64,000 nt of DNA from Planctomycetaceae bacterium (GTDB lineage: Bacteria; Planctomycetota; Planctomycetia; Pirellulales; Pirellulaceae). Below, in pieces: positions 18,467-27,636 of the stretch. The translations under genes and the position numbers were made by a program. Location of the stretch: assembly GCA_002709045.1 (NCBI GenBank), contig PAPJ01000024.1:1-64000 (forward strand), given 5' to 3'. The notes beneath the pieces are model-generated. The model was not told the DNA's origin and ran no database searches. It was given only the letters and a program-made list of their open reading frames with translations. Within the stretch, counting starts at the first letter, position 1. Each line of letters begins with the position of its first letter.

Positions 18467-20170
18467 TTACTTTCGCTTTATCGGCCATGGCTGTACGCCA
18501 ATACGGTCGGCCCAGGCTTGCCATTTATCGATGAGTTGCTGCTTCTTCTGAGGCATCTTATCTGATAAATCATTCAGTTCTGTACGGTCTTTTTGCATAT
18601 CGTATAATTCCCACTTTACGGGCTGATCCCGCCGATATGCCGAGACAATTTTGTAACGACCATCACGCAGTGCCAGATTGCCATGATGCTCAAATCCAAG
18701 CGCCGCTTCACGCGTTACATCTGATCCTGACAACGCTGGAAGCAGGCTGACTCCCTCCATCGGCTGAATTACCTGGTCATCATGAAACGTTGTGGGATAC
18801 TTAGCTCCGGCAGCTGTCACGAATGTGGGCATCAGATCAATTAAGTGCGATGGATCATGAACCAGTTTGCCTTTCATTTTTTTCTGCATACCTTCAGGCC
18901 AATGCATGATAAACGGAGTACTAATTCCTCCTTCATAGCCATCGTGCTTGTATCCACGAAATGGTGTATTCGAGGCATTAGCCCAGCCTAATCCGTAGGC
19001 TACAAATGTATCTTCGCCACCGGGCATCGTTTTGGGACCGGTACGAACCCACTGACCGCCGCGTGTTTGCATAGGCGGCCAAATCTTCGTTTGAAAATCA
19101 TTCGGGCCGAGTGGCTTAAAATCAAAGTTGTCTTTTTTATCCGAGTTGTCAGCACGCCCATAATACTCAGCACACCCGCCATTATCCTGAAGATAGATAA
19201 AGATTGTGTTATCTAGCGCGTTATTCTTCTTTAACTGATCTACAATTTTTCCGATTCCCTGGTCCATTCGGTCGACCATGGCAGCATAAACTTCCATGCA
19301 CCGGATATCCCACTGTTTGTGCTGAAACTTCTCCCAGTCCATAGCCCCGGCACTCATTTCCCAATGGTCTTCAATCACACCCAGTTTCTTTGCTTTGGCA
19401 TATCGATTTTCACGAATCGGAGCATAGCCGTTTTCGTAAACGCCCTTATATTTTCTGATATCTTTTTCAAATGCATGCATCGGCCAGTGAGCACTCGTAT
19501 AAGACACATAAAGAAAGAACGGACGATCCTGTGAGGATTCAAAATGATCTGTGATATACGTAACCGCATTGTCACTAATCGCATCGGTATAGTAATACGT
19601 CTCTGGCTGATACTCTTTATCATTAATCGGAGTAATAAAGATGTTATTCCGACAGAGTGTCGCCGGGTCCCAAAAACTTCCGGCTCCAATAATGGTTCCA
19701 TAGAATCTGTCAAATCCGCGTTGAAGCGGCCAATTATGATTCGGGCCATCAGGTCGAACATGCTTGGTGACATGCCATTTACCAGACATATAGGTACTGT
19801 AGCCGGAATTACCAAGTACTTCGGCCAGCGTAACACACTTCGTGTTCAAATCTCCGCGATAAGCATCATATCCCTGGTCCCCCGTCATCAGTCCGATGCC
19901 TGCCTGATGCGAATACAATCCTGTTAACAGAGCTGCCCGCGTCGGACAACAGCGGGAAGTATTATAAAACTGAGTGAAACGTACTCCGTTGGATGCCAAC
20001 TTATCCAGTTCGGGTGTATCGATTTCACTTCCGTAACACCCGATATCGGTATACCCCATATCGTCTGCCATTACGAGAACAATATTCGGGCGTGCTGCTT
20101 TTGTAGTTTTTCCACTGAAGCCTCCTCCAATGGCCAACAAAATCAAAATGAACCGACTCCAAACACTCAT
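18467..20170 (-). CDS. Sulfatase (arylsulfatase), secreted
   Basis: A 567-residue type I sulfatase. A signal peptide (residues 1-26) precedes RPNIVLVMADDMGYTD, where the paired Asp bind calcium. The formylglycine signature is C74-C-P-T-R78 followed by AALLTG. Further along are GKWHVT and LQDNGG (metal-binding Asp-Asn), and a long C-terminal domain ends near residue 565. It is similar in size to arylsulfatase A/B-like enzymes. It converges on the PSD/DUF1501 pair (83 bp gap, no terminator hairpin seen) and is followed upstream by the Dabb and ApbE genes on the same strand. Confidence 0.95.
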   Translation of the reverse strand: MSVWSRFILILLAIGGGFSGKTTKAARPNIVLVMADDMGYTDIGCYGSEIDTPELDKLASNGVRFTQFYNTSRCCPTRAALLTGLYSHQAGIGLMTGDQGYDAYRGDLNTKCVTLAEVLGNSGYSTYMSGKWHVTKHVRPDGPNHNWPLQRGFDRFYGTIIGAGSFWDPATLCRNNIFITPINDKEYQPETYYYTDAISDNAVTYITDHFESSQDRPFFLYVSYTSAHWPMHAFEKDIRKYKGVYENGYAPIRENRYAKAKKLGVIEDHWEMSAGAMDWEKFQHKQWDIRCMEVYAAMVDRMDQGIGKIVDQLKKNNALDNTIFIYLQDNGGCAEYYGRADNSDKKDNFDFKPLGPNDFQTKIWPPMQTRGGQWVRTGPKTMPGGEDTFVAYGLGWANASNTPFRGYKHDGYEGGISTPFIMHWPEGMQKKMKGKLVHDPSHLIDLMPTFVTAAGAKYPTTFHDDQVIQPMEGVSLLPALSGSDVTREAALGFEHHGNLALRDGRYKIVSAYRRDQPVKWELYDMQKDRTELNDLSDKMPQKKQQLIDKWQAWADRIGVQPWPIKRK

Positions 20171-20231
20171 ATTTTTTTAACCCCGGTTGTAAAAAAACTC
20201 AGTCACGACAAAAACCGGTAACCACCCTAAA

Positions 20232-20546
20232 TCAAACGTAAGTATCAAAAATATCAACCGATGCCCAGTTGCCTTTGTTCTCAGCAATAAAGGTTAAATG
20301 GCGTTCGTGTGACTGATATTGGTCGTGAGCTGCTTTATTTTCAAATACGACATGCAAACCAACATGATACGTCTGATTATTTACTTCACGGGAGAATTCG
20401 GATCCGCGAACTCCCACACTATAGTAAACCGTGCCATCATGACCGGTCAGGTAGTTGTTACAGGCGTCAATCAAGTTATCAACGGCCTCCTGGCTACCAT
20501 CATCCAGAGTAAAAAAAACCATGTGCGCTACTTGTTTGTCAGACAT
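20232..20546 (-). CDS. Dabb (stress-responsive alpha/beta barrel) domain protein
   Basis: A 104-residue single-domain protein of the dimeric alpha+beta barrel (Dabb) superfamily. The start MSDKQVAHMVFFTL, a central helix with LIDACNNYL, and the HDQYQSHERHLTFI segment are typical. The start has a good Shine-Dalgarno (AAGGA, about 7 nt upstream). Members include plant stress proteins and small monooxygenase-like or cyclase-like proteins; I cannot assign an activity. It lies between the sulfatase (61 bp downstream) and apbE (60 bp upstream) on the same strand and may be co-transcribed. Confidence 0.85.
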   Translation of the reverse strand: MSDKQVAHMVFFTLDDGSQEAVDNLIDACNNYLTGHDGTVYYSVGVRGSEFSREVNNQTYHVGLHVVFENKAAHDQYQSHERHLTFIAENKGNWASVDIFDTYV

Positions 20547-20606
20547 TGCTAATCCTTCTATTTATTCTTTATTCCCGGACAGATAAATACCCGTCGTACT
20601 GGGAGA

Positions 20607-21659
20607 TTACTTTTTAGATTTTAACGGAAAACCTTCCGTACTGTTGCTCTCAAGAGGTTTACCCAACTGACGCTGATAAATCATGTAAACTTCCGTTTTA
20701 GCAAGTTCTTTAATTAACGCCACTCCCCGACGAGATCCCAAAACAGAAACGGCACTGGCCAATGCATCTGATCGCAGGCCACTGGATGCCAGCACACTTA
20801 CACTACTGCGCCCTTTAACGGGAATTCCTGTCCGCGGGTCAACCAGATGAGAGTAACGTTGTCCTTCATGCTCAAGAAACTGATAGGCATCGCCGCTGGT
20901 CGCTAAGGCCACGTTAGCTAACGGCTCTAAATAAGCCGGTTCAAGGCCTTCAGGAAAACCACCAATTGCTGCCGGCCATCCCTGCTTACCCGGCGGGGCA
21001 TCTCCAAACAACACATCACCACTAGCATTTATAACCACCGATCTAAGACCCAATGCTTGCAAGACTTTAAGGGCCTGGTCGGCTGCATAACCTTTGCCGA
21101 TAGCCCCCAAATCCAGCAGAACGCCAGCCTTCAGAATCTCAACCGTTTGATTCTCATTATCAAGTTTCAGCAGATTGCTGCCAACGAATTTCATTTCCTC
21201 TTTAATCCGGGAGCGATGAGGAAATTCATTTTGTCGACGGGCTCGTCTCCATAACCTAGTAATCCTACCTACAGTCACATCAAATGCCCCACCAGAGATC
21301 TTCCAGTAGAACATCGACTGGTTTAATACAAACCACAAATCGTCACTAACCCGGACAGGCCCTTCGGACTGACAGAGAAGCGTGATTTCGCTATCCGCCT
21401 GATAGTTACTTAAACGTGTTTCTATCTCCGAAATTCTGGCAAAAGCCTTATAACAGGCATCTTCAGCTATCTTCTCCGACGGGGCATAAAGCGAAATAGT
21501 GAATTCCACCCCCATCAACTCTGCCGTTTTCGAATACGACTGCAGTTTCCCGGATTGAATATTCTGTTGTGCATTGGCAGTAACTGCAGTGAGCATAAAC
21601 AAACCTGCGGCAAATATTGCACCACCGGTCTTTAGAGGGTCTTTCTGCAGTTTTCTCAT
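20607..21659 (-). CDS. apbE: FAD:protein FMN transferase (ApbE family)
   Basis: A 350-residue ApbE-family protein with an N-terminal signal (hydrophobic about residues 12-30, ending ANAQ). ApbE attaches FMN covalently to Thr/Ser of exported flavoproteins, using FAD. Visible family motifs are MGVEFTISLYA at the start of the domain, LSNYQADSEI, DVTVGRITRLWR, LDLGAIGKGYAAD (Mg/FAD site), ASGDVLFG, YSHLVDPRTG (catalytic/Mg site) and SDALASAVSVLG. No NQR/RNF complex or FMN-binding-domain protein is in the window, so its client is elsewhere. It reads away from the Gfo/Idh/MocA gene, with 162 bp between the two starts. Confidence 0.93.
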   Translation of the reverse strand: MRKLQKDPLKTGGAIFAAGLFMLTAVTANAQQNIQSGKLQSYSKTAELMGVEFTISLYAPSEKIAEDACYKAFARISEIETRLSNYQADSEITLLCQSEGPVRVSDDLWFVLNQSMFYWKISGGAFDVTVGRITRLWRRARRQNEFPHRSRIKEEMKFVGSNLLKLDNENQTVEILKAGVLLDLGAIGKGYAADQALKVLQALGLRSVVINASGDVLFGDAPPGKQGWPAAIGGFPEGLEPAYLEPLANVALATSGDAYQFLEHEGQRYSHLVDPRTGIPVKGRSSVSVLASSGLRSDALASAVSVLGSRRGVALIKELAKTEVYMIYQRQLGKPLESNSTEGFPLKSKK

Positions 21660-21821
21660 GAATCAGTCTCGCCAACAACAATCCTTGTCCTCATTGTACT
21701 TAGATGAATTAGCAAGTATGCTAGGATGAAAGGTTTTACCTTGAAATTACCGAGGAATCCTAGCATTAACCCTCAGAAAAATTGCCATCATAAGTCCTTC
21801 GATTTGAAGCGGAGCATATCA

Positions 21822-23153
21822 ATGAGTAACGACTCTACAACATCCACAAATACCCGACGCGACTTCATCAAGAAGTCGACAATTCTAGTAGCCGGCAGTA
21901 CCGTTGCGGGAAATCTGCAAATTGCACGTGCAGCCCATGCCTATGGTGATGACACCATCAAAATCGGCCTCGTTGGCTGTGGTGGCCGTGGTACCGGAGC
22001 AGCTGTTCAGGCCATGAATACCAATGGAGAAGTACATCTGGTCGCAATGGCAGATGTTTTTGAAGATCGCCTGCAAGCATCTTTTCGAGCGATTAAAAGC
22101 AAGCACGGTAATAAAGTAACGGTAACGCCCGACACTATGTTTGTTGGTCTGGATGCTTATAAAAAAGTCATGGAATCAGATTGTGATCTCGTTATTTTGG
22201 CTACACCTCCAGGCTTTCGTCCTCTGCATTTCGAAGCGGGTGTAAGTGCCGGGAAACATGTCTTTATGGAAAAACCTGTCGCCACGGATGCTCCTGGCGT
22301 ACGTCGTGTGTTGGATGCAAACAAAATCGCCAAAGAGAAAAACCTCTGTGTTCAGGTTGGACTACAGCGTCGTCATGAAGAGGCTTACATTGAAACGATG
22401 AAGCATCTCCACGACGGCAAAATCGGTGACATCATTCTCAGCCGTGCCTACTGGAACAGTGGCGGGGTTTGGGTGCGACCGCGTCAGGACGACCAGTCCG
22501 AACTCGAATACCAAATGCGAAACTGGTACTACTTCAACTGGCTCTGCGGTGACCACATTAACGAACAGCACATTCACAACATCGACGTGATCAACTGGCT
22601 GGCTGATGACTTCCCTGTATCCGCACAAGGACAGGGTGGACGTGAAGTTCGCAACGGTAAAGATCACGGTGAAATCTTCGACCATCATCTGGTTGAGTTC
22701 ACTTATGCCAGTGGCATGAAGATGTTCAGCCAGTGTCGGCATATTCAGGGATGCTGGAACAGCGTTTCTGAGCACGCTCATGGCACAGCCGGAACCTGTG
22801 ATATCGCTGCCGGTAAAATCTGGGATGCCGCTGGAAAAGAGCTATTCAATGCACGTGGCCTTGGCCGCGGAGGCCATCAACAGGAACACCACGACATGTT
22901 TGCAGACCTGCGAGCAGGTGAACGTCCCAACGAAGGTGATTATGGAGCCAAGAGTACCATGACTGCTATTCTGGGACGTATGGCAACCTACTCTGGAAAG
23001 ATGATCAAGTGGGATGATGCTATCAACTCGGACCTTTCGCTTTGCGACGTGGATGCCCTGTCTTCTCTCGATGACGATGCACCAATGACACCCGACGACG
23101 ACGACAACTACAATGTTGCCGTACCGGGAAACAAAGACACTGTTGTGCTCTAA
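21822..23153 (+). CDS. Gfo/Idh/MocA family oxidoreductase, Tat-exported
   Basis: A 443-residue NAD(P)-dependent oxidoreductase of the Gfo/Idh/MocA type, probably acting on a sugar or inositol. The frame is open 32 codons further upstream, but the Met at 21822 has a GGAG Shine-Dalgarno and directly precedes a twin-arginine signal (TRRDFIKKSTILVAGS). The Rossmann fold begins at IKIGLVGCGGRGTGA. The catalytic region contains MEKPVATD (Lys of the EKP motif) and HIHNIDVINWL. Planctomycetes have many such exported copies, which resemble glycosidase-like oxidoreductases. A strong rho-independent terminator follows at 23173. Confidence 0.93.
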   Translation: MSNDSTTSTNTRRDFIKKSTILVAGSTVAGNLQIARAAHAYGDDTIKIGLVGCGGRGTGAAVQAMNTNGEVHLVAMADVFEDRLQASFRAIKSKHGNKVTVTPDTMFVGLDAYKKVMESDCDLVILATPPGFRPLHFEAGVSAGKHVFMEKPVATDAPGVRRVLDANKIAKEKNLCVQVGLQRRHEEAYIETMKHLHDGKIGDIILSRAYWNSGGVWVRPRQDDQSELEYQMRNWYYFNWLCGDHINEQHIHNIDVINWLADDFPVSAQGQGGREVRNGKDHGEIFDHHLVEFTYASGMKMFSQCRHIQGCWNSVSEHAHGTAGTCDIAAGKIWDAAGKELFNARGLGRGGHQQEHHDMFADLRAGERPNEGDYGAKSTMTAILGRMATYSGKMIKWDDAINSDLSLCDVDALSSLDDDAPMTPDDDDNYNVAVPGNKDTVVL

Positions 23154-23172
23154 TTCCCGGATAAATCCAAAA

Positions 23173-23206
23173 GGGGGCTGCAGCTATGTAGCCCCCTATT
23201 TTTTTA
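23173..23206 (+). terminator. Rho-independent terminator after the Gfo/Idh/MocA gene
   Basis: A 7-bp G/C-rich stem (GGGGGCT at 23173-23179 pairing with AGCCCCC at 23190-23196) followed by TATTTTTTT. It ends 23 bp before the next gene, so the lipoprotein gene must have its promoter overlapping this segment or depend on readthrough. Confidence 0.85.
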
Positions 23207-23228
23207 GAGTTCCTGCTGCCAAAACAAC

Positions 23229-24293
23229 ATGAATCACGCTTTCACGATTTTACTTTTAGCAATCCTCCTGCTAATCACTGGCTGTCAAGCGGAGCCTGGG
23301 GAGCAGCAAACTGCTACTACATCGAAAACTGTAGAAACGTATGATTCCACGGCAAGCAAATTCACTGACAGCCAGCAAGACGAAAAGCTGAAAGCTGCCA
23401 AGATTCGTAAGATTCGCGAGTTTCGCTTTATCTATGCCGGATCCATTTCAGAGCTCATACCGAACACCGAAGTTTCAATTTGGTTACCCGTCGCGACCGA
23501 TACTCACGAACAACAGATTTTAAACCGCGAAATCAATGTTCCTGGTCAATATGTTATTGGTAAAGAAGAGAATTTCGGAAATACCATTCTGCATTTCTCG
23601 GCAACTGCCAACAAGGAAGGTGAGGTGCCTTTTGAAATCGTCTATCACATATCACGAAAAGAATCACTGCGCGATGAGGAAGAAGAACTTGTCGAAGTAG
23701 AGGCTGAACTTTTCAAAACAGGAACTTCATTTGTCCCAACCGACAAAAAACTTTCAGTCGATGTACTTGGAGGTATAAAACTTGCTGACCACACTCTGAC
23801 AGCTGGCAGACAAATCTACGATGCCGTGAACAAACGCATGCGTTACGACAAGCCCGAAGGTAAAGCATGGGGACGCGGTGATAGTGTTTGGGCGTGCGGC
23901 AACGGATTCGGGAACTGCACCGATTTCCACAGCCTCTTCATTTCTGTTTGTCGGGAACAACAAATACCAGCTCGATTCGAAATCGGTTTCCCAATACCGC
24001 CACAGCATGGCAGCGGGGCTGTGAATGGATATCATTGCTGGGCAAAATTCGCGGCAGATAACAAATGGATCCCTGTCGACATCTCTGAAGCTGACAAAGA
24101 TCCGACTCTTACAGATTATTATTACGGTAATCTCACGGCAAATCGTATAACATTCACGACTGGCCGGGATTTGACATTAAACCCCGCTCAACAAAACGGA
24201 CCTGTCAACTTCCTCGTCTACCCTTATGTAGAAGTAGGCGGAAAAGTCCACACCACTTTCCGAAAACATTTTCAATACGAAGACGTTCATTAG
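23229..24293 (+). CDS. Transglutaminase-like lipoprotein
   Basis: A 354-residue lipoprotein. The signal ends in the lipobox LITG-C19 and is followed by a polar linker to about residue 60. An N-terminal beta domain (about 65-170) precedes a transglutaminase-like domain with the catalytic triad Cys230 (GNCTDFHSLF), His269 (GYHCWAKF) and Asp284 (WIPVDISE). It is anchored at the membrane, facing the periplasm. Such domains act as cysteine peptidases or amidotransferases; the substrate is unknown. The next gene (PIG-L deacetylase) starts 26 bp downstream and is probably co-transcribed. Confidence 0.9.
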   Translation: MNHAFTILLLAILLLITGCQAEPGEQQTATTSKTVETYDSTASKFTDSQQDEKLKAAKIRKIREFRFIYAGSISELIPNTEVSIWLPVATDTHEQQILNREINVPGQYVIGKEENFGNTILHFSATANKEGEVPFEIVYHISRKESLRDEEEELVEVEAELFKTGTSFVPTDKKLSVDVLGGIKLADHTLTAGRQIYDAVNKRMRYDKPEGKAWGRGDSVWACGNGFGNCTDFHSLFISVCREQQIPARFEIGFPIPPQHGSGAVNGYHCWAKFAADNKWIPVDISEADKDPTLTDYYYGNLTANRITFTTGRDLTLNPAQQNGPVNFLVYPYVEVGGKVHTTFRKHFQYEDVH

Positions 24294-24319
24294 CCTTTTC
24301 CCAAGATCGAGGATTTCCC

Positions 24320-25057
24320 GTGTCAGATGTTCCGCAGGACTACGAACCACTAGATGTTATCGCCGTTGGTGCTCACCCCGACGACGTTGAGATCGCCTGT
24401 GGTGGCACGCTGGCAAGACTCGTTCAGCTGGGCTATAAAGTCGGCATCATCGATTTAACAGACGGCGAACCCACGCCGTTGAGTCCGGGTCCTGAAGTAC
24501 GTCTGGAAGAAGCCCGAAAAGCAGCTGAAGTGCTGGGGATTACAAAACGTATTACCTTGGATATGCCAAACAGAGCTCTGTTTGACTGCTTTGAACATCG
24601 AGTGACACTCGCTAAGGAATTCCGCAAGTACCGACCAAGTATTGTAATTGGCTTTGGTGATAAGACTCCGATGGCCTCACCTGATCATTATCAGGCCATG
24701 CAAATCACAGATGCCGCCGTATTTTATTCACGGCTCTGTAAATGGCCAGAGCATTTTGGTGATCTGCCTCGTCACATCATTTCCAAACAACTCTATTTCC
24801 GTTTGGCCTTTGAGCCGCTGCATCACGCGGCTCCCAGCGGACATGTGACAATGGACATCAGTGATACCCTAGAAATGAAACTCGATTCGATTCGCTGTTA
24901 TGAGACTCAGTTTCCGGCAGAAAAGGCCTATATTTACGATCGCGTTAAGTCTTTTGCAATGCAGGTCGGAGCTGAAGCAGGATATCAGGCCGGAGAAATC
25001 TTCTATCCCACCCGATCATTAGGCACAACTGATCTCGTAAAGACTTTGCTCGGATAA
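24320..25057 (+). CDS. PIG-L family deacetylase, BshB1-like
   Basis: A 245-residue zinc-dependent LmbE/PIG-L deacetylase. The start is GTG at 24320 with GAGG about 7 nt upstream. The zinc motif AHPDD (residues 18-22), the E24 environment, DLTDGEPTP, the arginine-rich RLEEARKAAEVLGI helix and SPDHYQAM match BshB1, which removes acetate from GlcNAc-malate during bacillithiol synthesis. I do not see bshA or bshC nearby, and the subfamily also contains other sugar deacetylases, so the bacillithiol role is likely but not proven. It is in tandem with the transglutaminase lipoprotein. Confidence 0.85.
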   Translation: MSDVPQDYEPLDVIAVGAHPDDVEIACGGTLARLVQLGYKVGIIDLTDGEPTPLSPGPEVRLEEARKAAEVLGITKRITLDMPNRALFDCFEHRVTLAKEFRKYRPSIVIGFGDKTPMASPDHYQAMQITDAAVFYSRLCKWPEHFGDLPRHIISKQLYFRLAFEPLHHAAPSGHVTMDISDTLEMKLDSIRCYETQFPAEKAYIYDRVKSFAMQVGAEAGYQAGEIFYPTRSLGTTDLVKTLLG

Positions 25058-25179
25058 GTCTGGCGGTCTGCTATTGCCACGACCTACGAACCTTCACTAT
25101 CCTTGGGCAATGTTAATCGTACGGTCACCGGAAGGTTGAGATATCCGTACAAATAAAAGCCCTGTAAAAAACAATTGGT

Positions 25180-25761
25180 ATGAAGAACTCCCTCTTATTT
25201 GCGCAAGATACGGTCGTCGAAAACACAGAAACCATAAACCTGTTAGAGATGGAATGGCCCGATATCATTCAAACGTTTGGGATTAGTCTGTTAACATTCT
25301 TTTGTTTTTATCTGGCCGCCAAGATCTTACAAAAGGTCGCCGAGCGGGTAGGGCGTTCGCAACATATCGATGCAGATCTTGCCGTATTTCTTGGGCGAGT
25401 TGTCAAAACAAGCGTGATGATATTAGGGCTGGTAACCGCTTTATCTGCATTGGGTGTTGATATCTCTGCTTTAGTCGCCGGACTGGGGCTTACCGGATTC
25501 GCTTTAGGGTTTGCACTCAAGGATGTCATATCCAATGTGCTAGCCGGCATTTTGATCCTGATTTATAAACCGTTTGTAAAAACGAATTACATCAAGGTCA
25601 AAGGCTATGAAGGAACGGTTATAAGCACTGACCTTCGATATACCGTTTTACAGGCTGGTAATGAAACGAAACTTTTTGTGCCCAACTCATTATTATTTGT
25701 CGATGCTATTTCCGTCGCCCCCGATGCACCTGCTGTCGACACCAACACGGCCAGTGATTAA
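25180..25761 (+). CDS. Small MscS-type mechanosensitive channel
   Basis: A 193-residue membrane protein. There are transmembrane helices at about residues 32-52, 70-92 and 93-115. The pore helix is the Gly/Ala-rich stretch GLGLTGFALGFALKDVISN, typical of MscS. The cytoplasmic beta domain follows (ILIYKPFVKTNYIKVKGYEGTVISTDLRYT...VPNSLLF). It is short for the family: the alpha/beta C-terminal vestibule domain is missing and the chain ends about 20 residues after the beta domain. It would release osmolytes on hypo-osmotic shock. There is no obvious Shine-Dalgarno. It ends 102 bp from the convergent SMP-30 gene. Confidence 0.88.
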   Translation: MKNSLLFAQDTVVENTETINLLEMEWPDIIQTFGISLLTFFCFYLAAKILQKVAERVGRSQHIDADLAVFLGRVVKTSVMILGLVTALSALGVDISALVAGLGLTGFALGFALKDVISNVLAGILILIYKPFVKTNYIKVKGYEGTVISTDLRYTVLQAGNETKLFVPNSLLFVDAISVAPDAPAVDTNTASD

Positions 25762-25797
25762 TGGCACAGGCTGTTATCTAAGCAGTTAAAATGTCGC

Positions 25798-25829
25798 AAA
25801 AAAACCTCGGCTGCGAAACACAGCCGAGG
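25798..25829 (-). terminator. Rho-independent terminator of the SMP-30 gene
   Basis: A 9-bp perfect stem (CCTCGGCTG at 25805-25813 with CAGCCGAGG at 25821-25829) flanked on the left by seven A, which read as seven U at the 3' end of a minus-strand transcript. It lies 34 bp past the stop codon of the minus-strand gene and may also slow plus-strand transcription from the MscS gene. Confidence 0.85.
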
Positions 25830-25862
25830 CTCCTAATAGTTCCAAAAGCGGATCAACTATTT

Positions 25863-26996
25863 TTAGCAGAAGTGAGCACCTTTAGTTGGCGTGTAAACCG
25901 CGTACAGCGAAGAACTGCCACACATAAACAGACGGTTACGCTTGGTACCACCAAAACAGACATTGGCACAAATTTCCGGAAGTAAGATCTGTCCGATACG
26001 AGCACCTTCAGGATTAAAGATCTGAACGCCATCGTATCCGTCACCGACCCAACCGGCACTTGCCCAGATATTACCATCCTCATCACAGCGAATACCGTCG
26101 GCAAATCCACCTTTCTCTTCGGTGTTACCATCTTCGTCAGTCATTTCCATCATCATGGATGTGTATTCTTTACCCTGTTTCAGATCGGTCTCTTCAACAA
26201 CATCCCAGACTTTGATATTTCGCGGAGCATCATCGTAGTGACTGGCACCTGTGTCAGCGACATAGAGCTTCTTATAATCCGGCGAGAAACAAAGTCCGTT
26301 TGGCTTGTAGATCTCGTCAGTCAACTTGATCAATTTTCCCGTCTTTGTTTCAAACCGATAGATGGATTCTTTCTGATATGGTTGCGGCCAGTTGTCAGTC
26401 TTTTCAGCCTTGCGGCCTTCGTAGTCCATCAAACCGCCATAACCGGGGTCGGTAAAGAAAATATCACCGGTTGCCGGATGAACGACTGCATCGTTAGGTG
26501 CGTTAAGCGATTTACCGCCGTAGCTTTTTGCCAATTCAGAACGAGTTCCATCGTATTCATAACGAGCGAGTGTTCGGGTCAGATGTTCACAGGATATCTG
26601 ACGACCCTGCAGGTCAAATGTATTTCCATTGCTGTTATTGGCAGGATTACGAAAAGTTGATACATGACCATCTTCTTCCATCCAACGCAGTTGCGTATTA
26701 TTTGGAATATCACTCCAAACAAGATAGCGACCAACACCGTTCCAGGCGCAACCTTCAGCCCAGATCATTTCCGGGTCATTGTAAAGACGCATAATCGCTG
26801 CATTGCCCTGCTTGTACTTTTTAAATTCATCTTCAATCACAACAATATCCGGGTCCGGATAACGTACCGGCTGTGTTCCCGGCCCATAATCTCTGGCGGA
26901 GAGCTTATCATTACTCGCTATAGAGGATACAGCGGCCGTAGCTGTAGCGGCCAACATGAAATTTCGCCGACTTAGTCCTGATCTGTTTTCTTTCAT
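25863..26996 (-). CDS. SMP-30/gluconolactonase family protein, Tat-exported
   Basis: A 377-residue six-bladed beta-propeller of the SMP-30/gluconolactonase/LRE family. The N-terminus has a Tat signal (LSRRNFMLAATATAAVSS). Propeller and metal-site segments include AEGCAWNGVGRYLVWSDI, APNDAVVHPATGDIFFTDPGYG (Asn-Asp metal ligands), KPNGLCFSPDYKKLYVADTG and ADGIRCDEDGNIWAS. It should hydrolyse a sugar lactone outside the cytoplasm. This suits the sugar-oxidising Gfo/Idh/MocA protein a few genes away, though no operon links them. A strong terminator lies at 25798. Confidence 0.92.
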   Translation of the reverse strand: MKENRSGLSRRNFMLAATATAAVSSIASNDKLSARDYGPGTQPVRYPDPDIVVIEDEFKKYKQGNAAIMRLYNDPEMIWAEGCAWNGVGRYLVWSDIPNNTQLRWMEEDGHVSTFRNPANNSNGNTFDLQGRQISCEHLTRTLARYEYDGTRSELAKSYGGKSLNAPNDAVVHPATGDIFFTDPGYGGLMDYEGRKAEKTDNWPQPYQKESIYRFETKTGKLIKLTDEIYKPNGLCFSPDYKKLYVADTGASHYDDAPRNIKVWDVVEETDLKQGKEYTSMMMEMTDEDGNTEEKGGFADGIRCDEDGNIWASAGWVGDGYDGVQIFNPEGARIGQILLPEICANVCFGGTKRNRLFMCGSSSLYAVYTPTKGAHFC

Positions 26997-27189
26997 CTTA
27001 TGAACCCATATTAATAATGCGTGAAATCGTCTTTAGAATGAGTTAGGGGCTGACTGGACTGGAAAGAACCCGCGGGACATGACCGACCAGACAGACCCTT
27101 CGTTATATCACAATTTAATTGGAATATGTTACAACCGATTTGACGGATAACCACCTTTTCATAACACTCGCTGACAGGTATTAAGCAAC

Positions 27190-27621
27190 ATGACCACCGA
27201 GCGCATCGCCACAGTTACTCCGATTGAAGAAAACCAGGCATCGCCACGCGTTGCTGCGGTTTACGAGGACATTAAGACAACAAAACAGATTAACTTCATT
27301 CCTAATTTCTGGAAAGTCATCGCCGTTAATCCTGACCTTTTAGAACAGGTTTGGGGACAACTAAAAACTCTGATGCACCCGGAAACTGTTGGGCGAGAAT
27401 CAAACCTGACACCAGCTATTCGGGAAATGATTGCTGTGGCAGTATCCGCCACCAACGGCTGCAGTTATTGCGTAAATTCGCACACAGCACTACTGAAAAA
27501 ACATGGCGTTCAAGACGAAACCATTGGTGAAGTTCTGGCTATTGCCGGCTTGTTTAACCAAACCAATTCACTAGCCGATGGATTCCAGGTCGTTTCTGAC
27601 GTACTCCCGCGTCTTGAATAA
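27190..27621 (+). CDS. Carboxymuconolactone decarboxylase/AhpD-like protein
   Basis: A 143-residue all-helical protein with the AhpD core motif C91-S-Y-C94-x3-H98 (NGCSYCVNSH), which in AhpD and related peroxidases forms the redox-active disulfide and proton relay. A peroxidase-related alkylhydroperoxidase role is more likely than decarboxylation, since the true decarboxylases lack the CxxC. The promoter lies in the 193-bp gap shared with the divergent SMP-30 gene. It ends 15 bp from the convergent lactonase gene. Confidence 0.9.
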   Translation: MTTERIATVTPIEENQASPRVAAVYEDIKTTKQINFIPNFWKVIAVNPDLLEQVWGQLKTLMHPETVGRESNLTPAIREMIAVAVSATNGCSYCVNSHTALLKKHGVQDETIGEVLAIAGLFNQTNSLADGFQVVSDVLPRLE

Positions 27622-27636
27622 ATAGTGTGGCTGGGG

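Noticed and set aside
21726..21821. 32-codon N-terminal extension of the Gfo/Idh/MocA protein
   Set aside because: It would bury the Tat signal; the ATG at 21822 has a GGAG Shine-Dalgarno.
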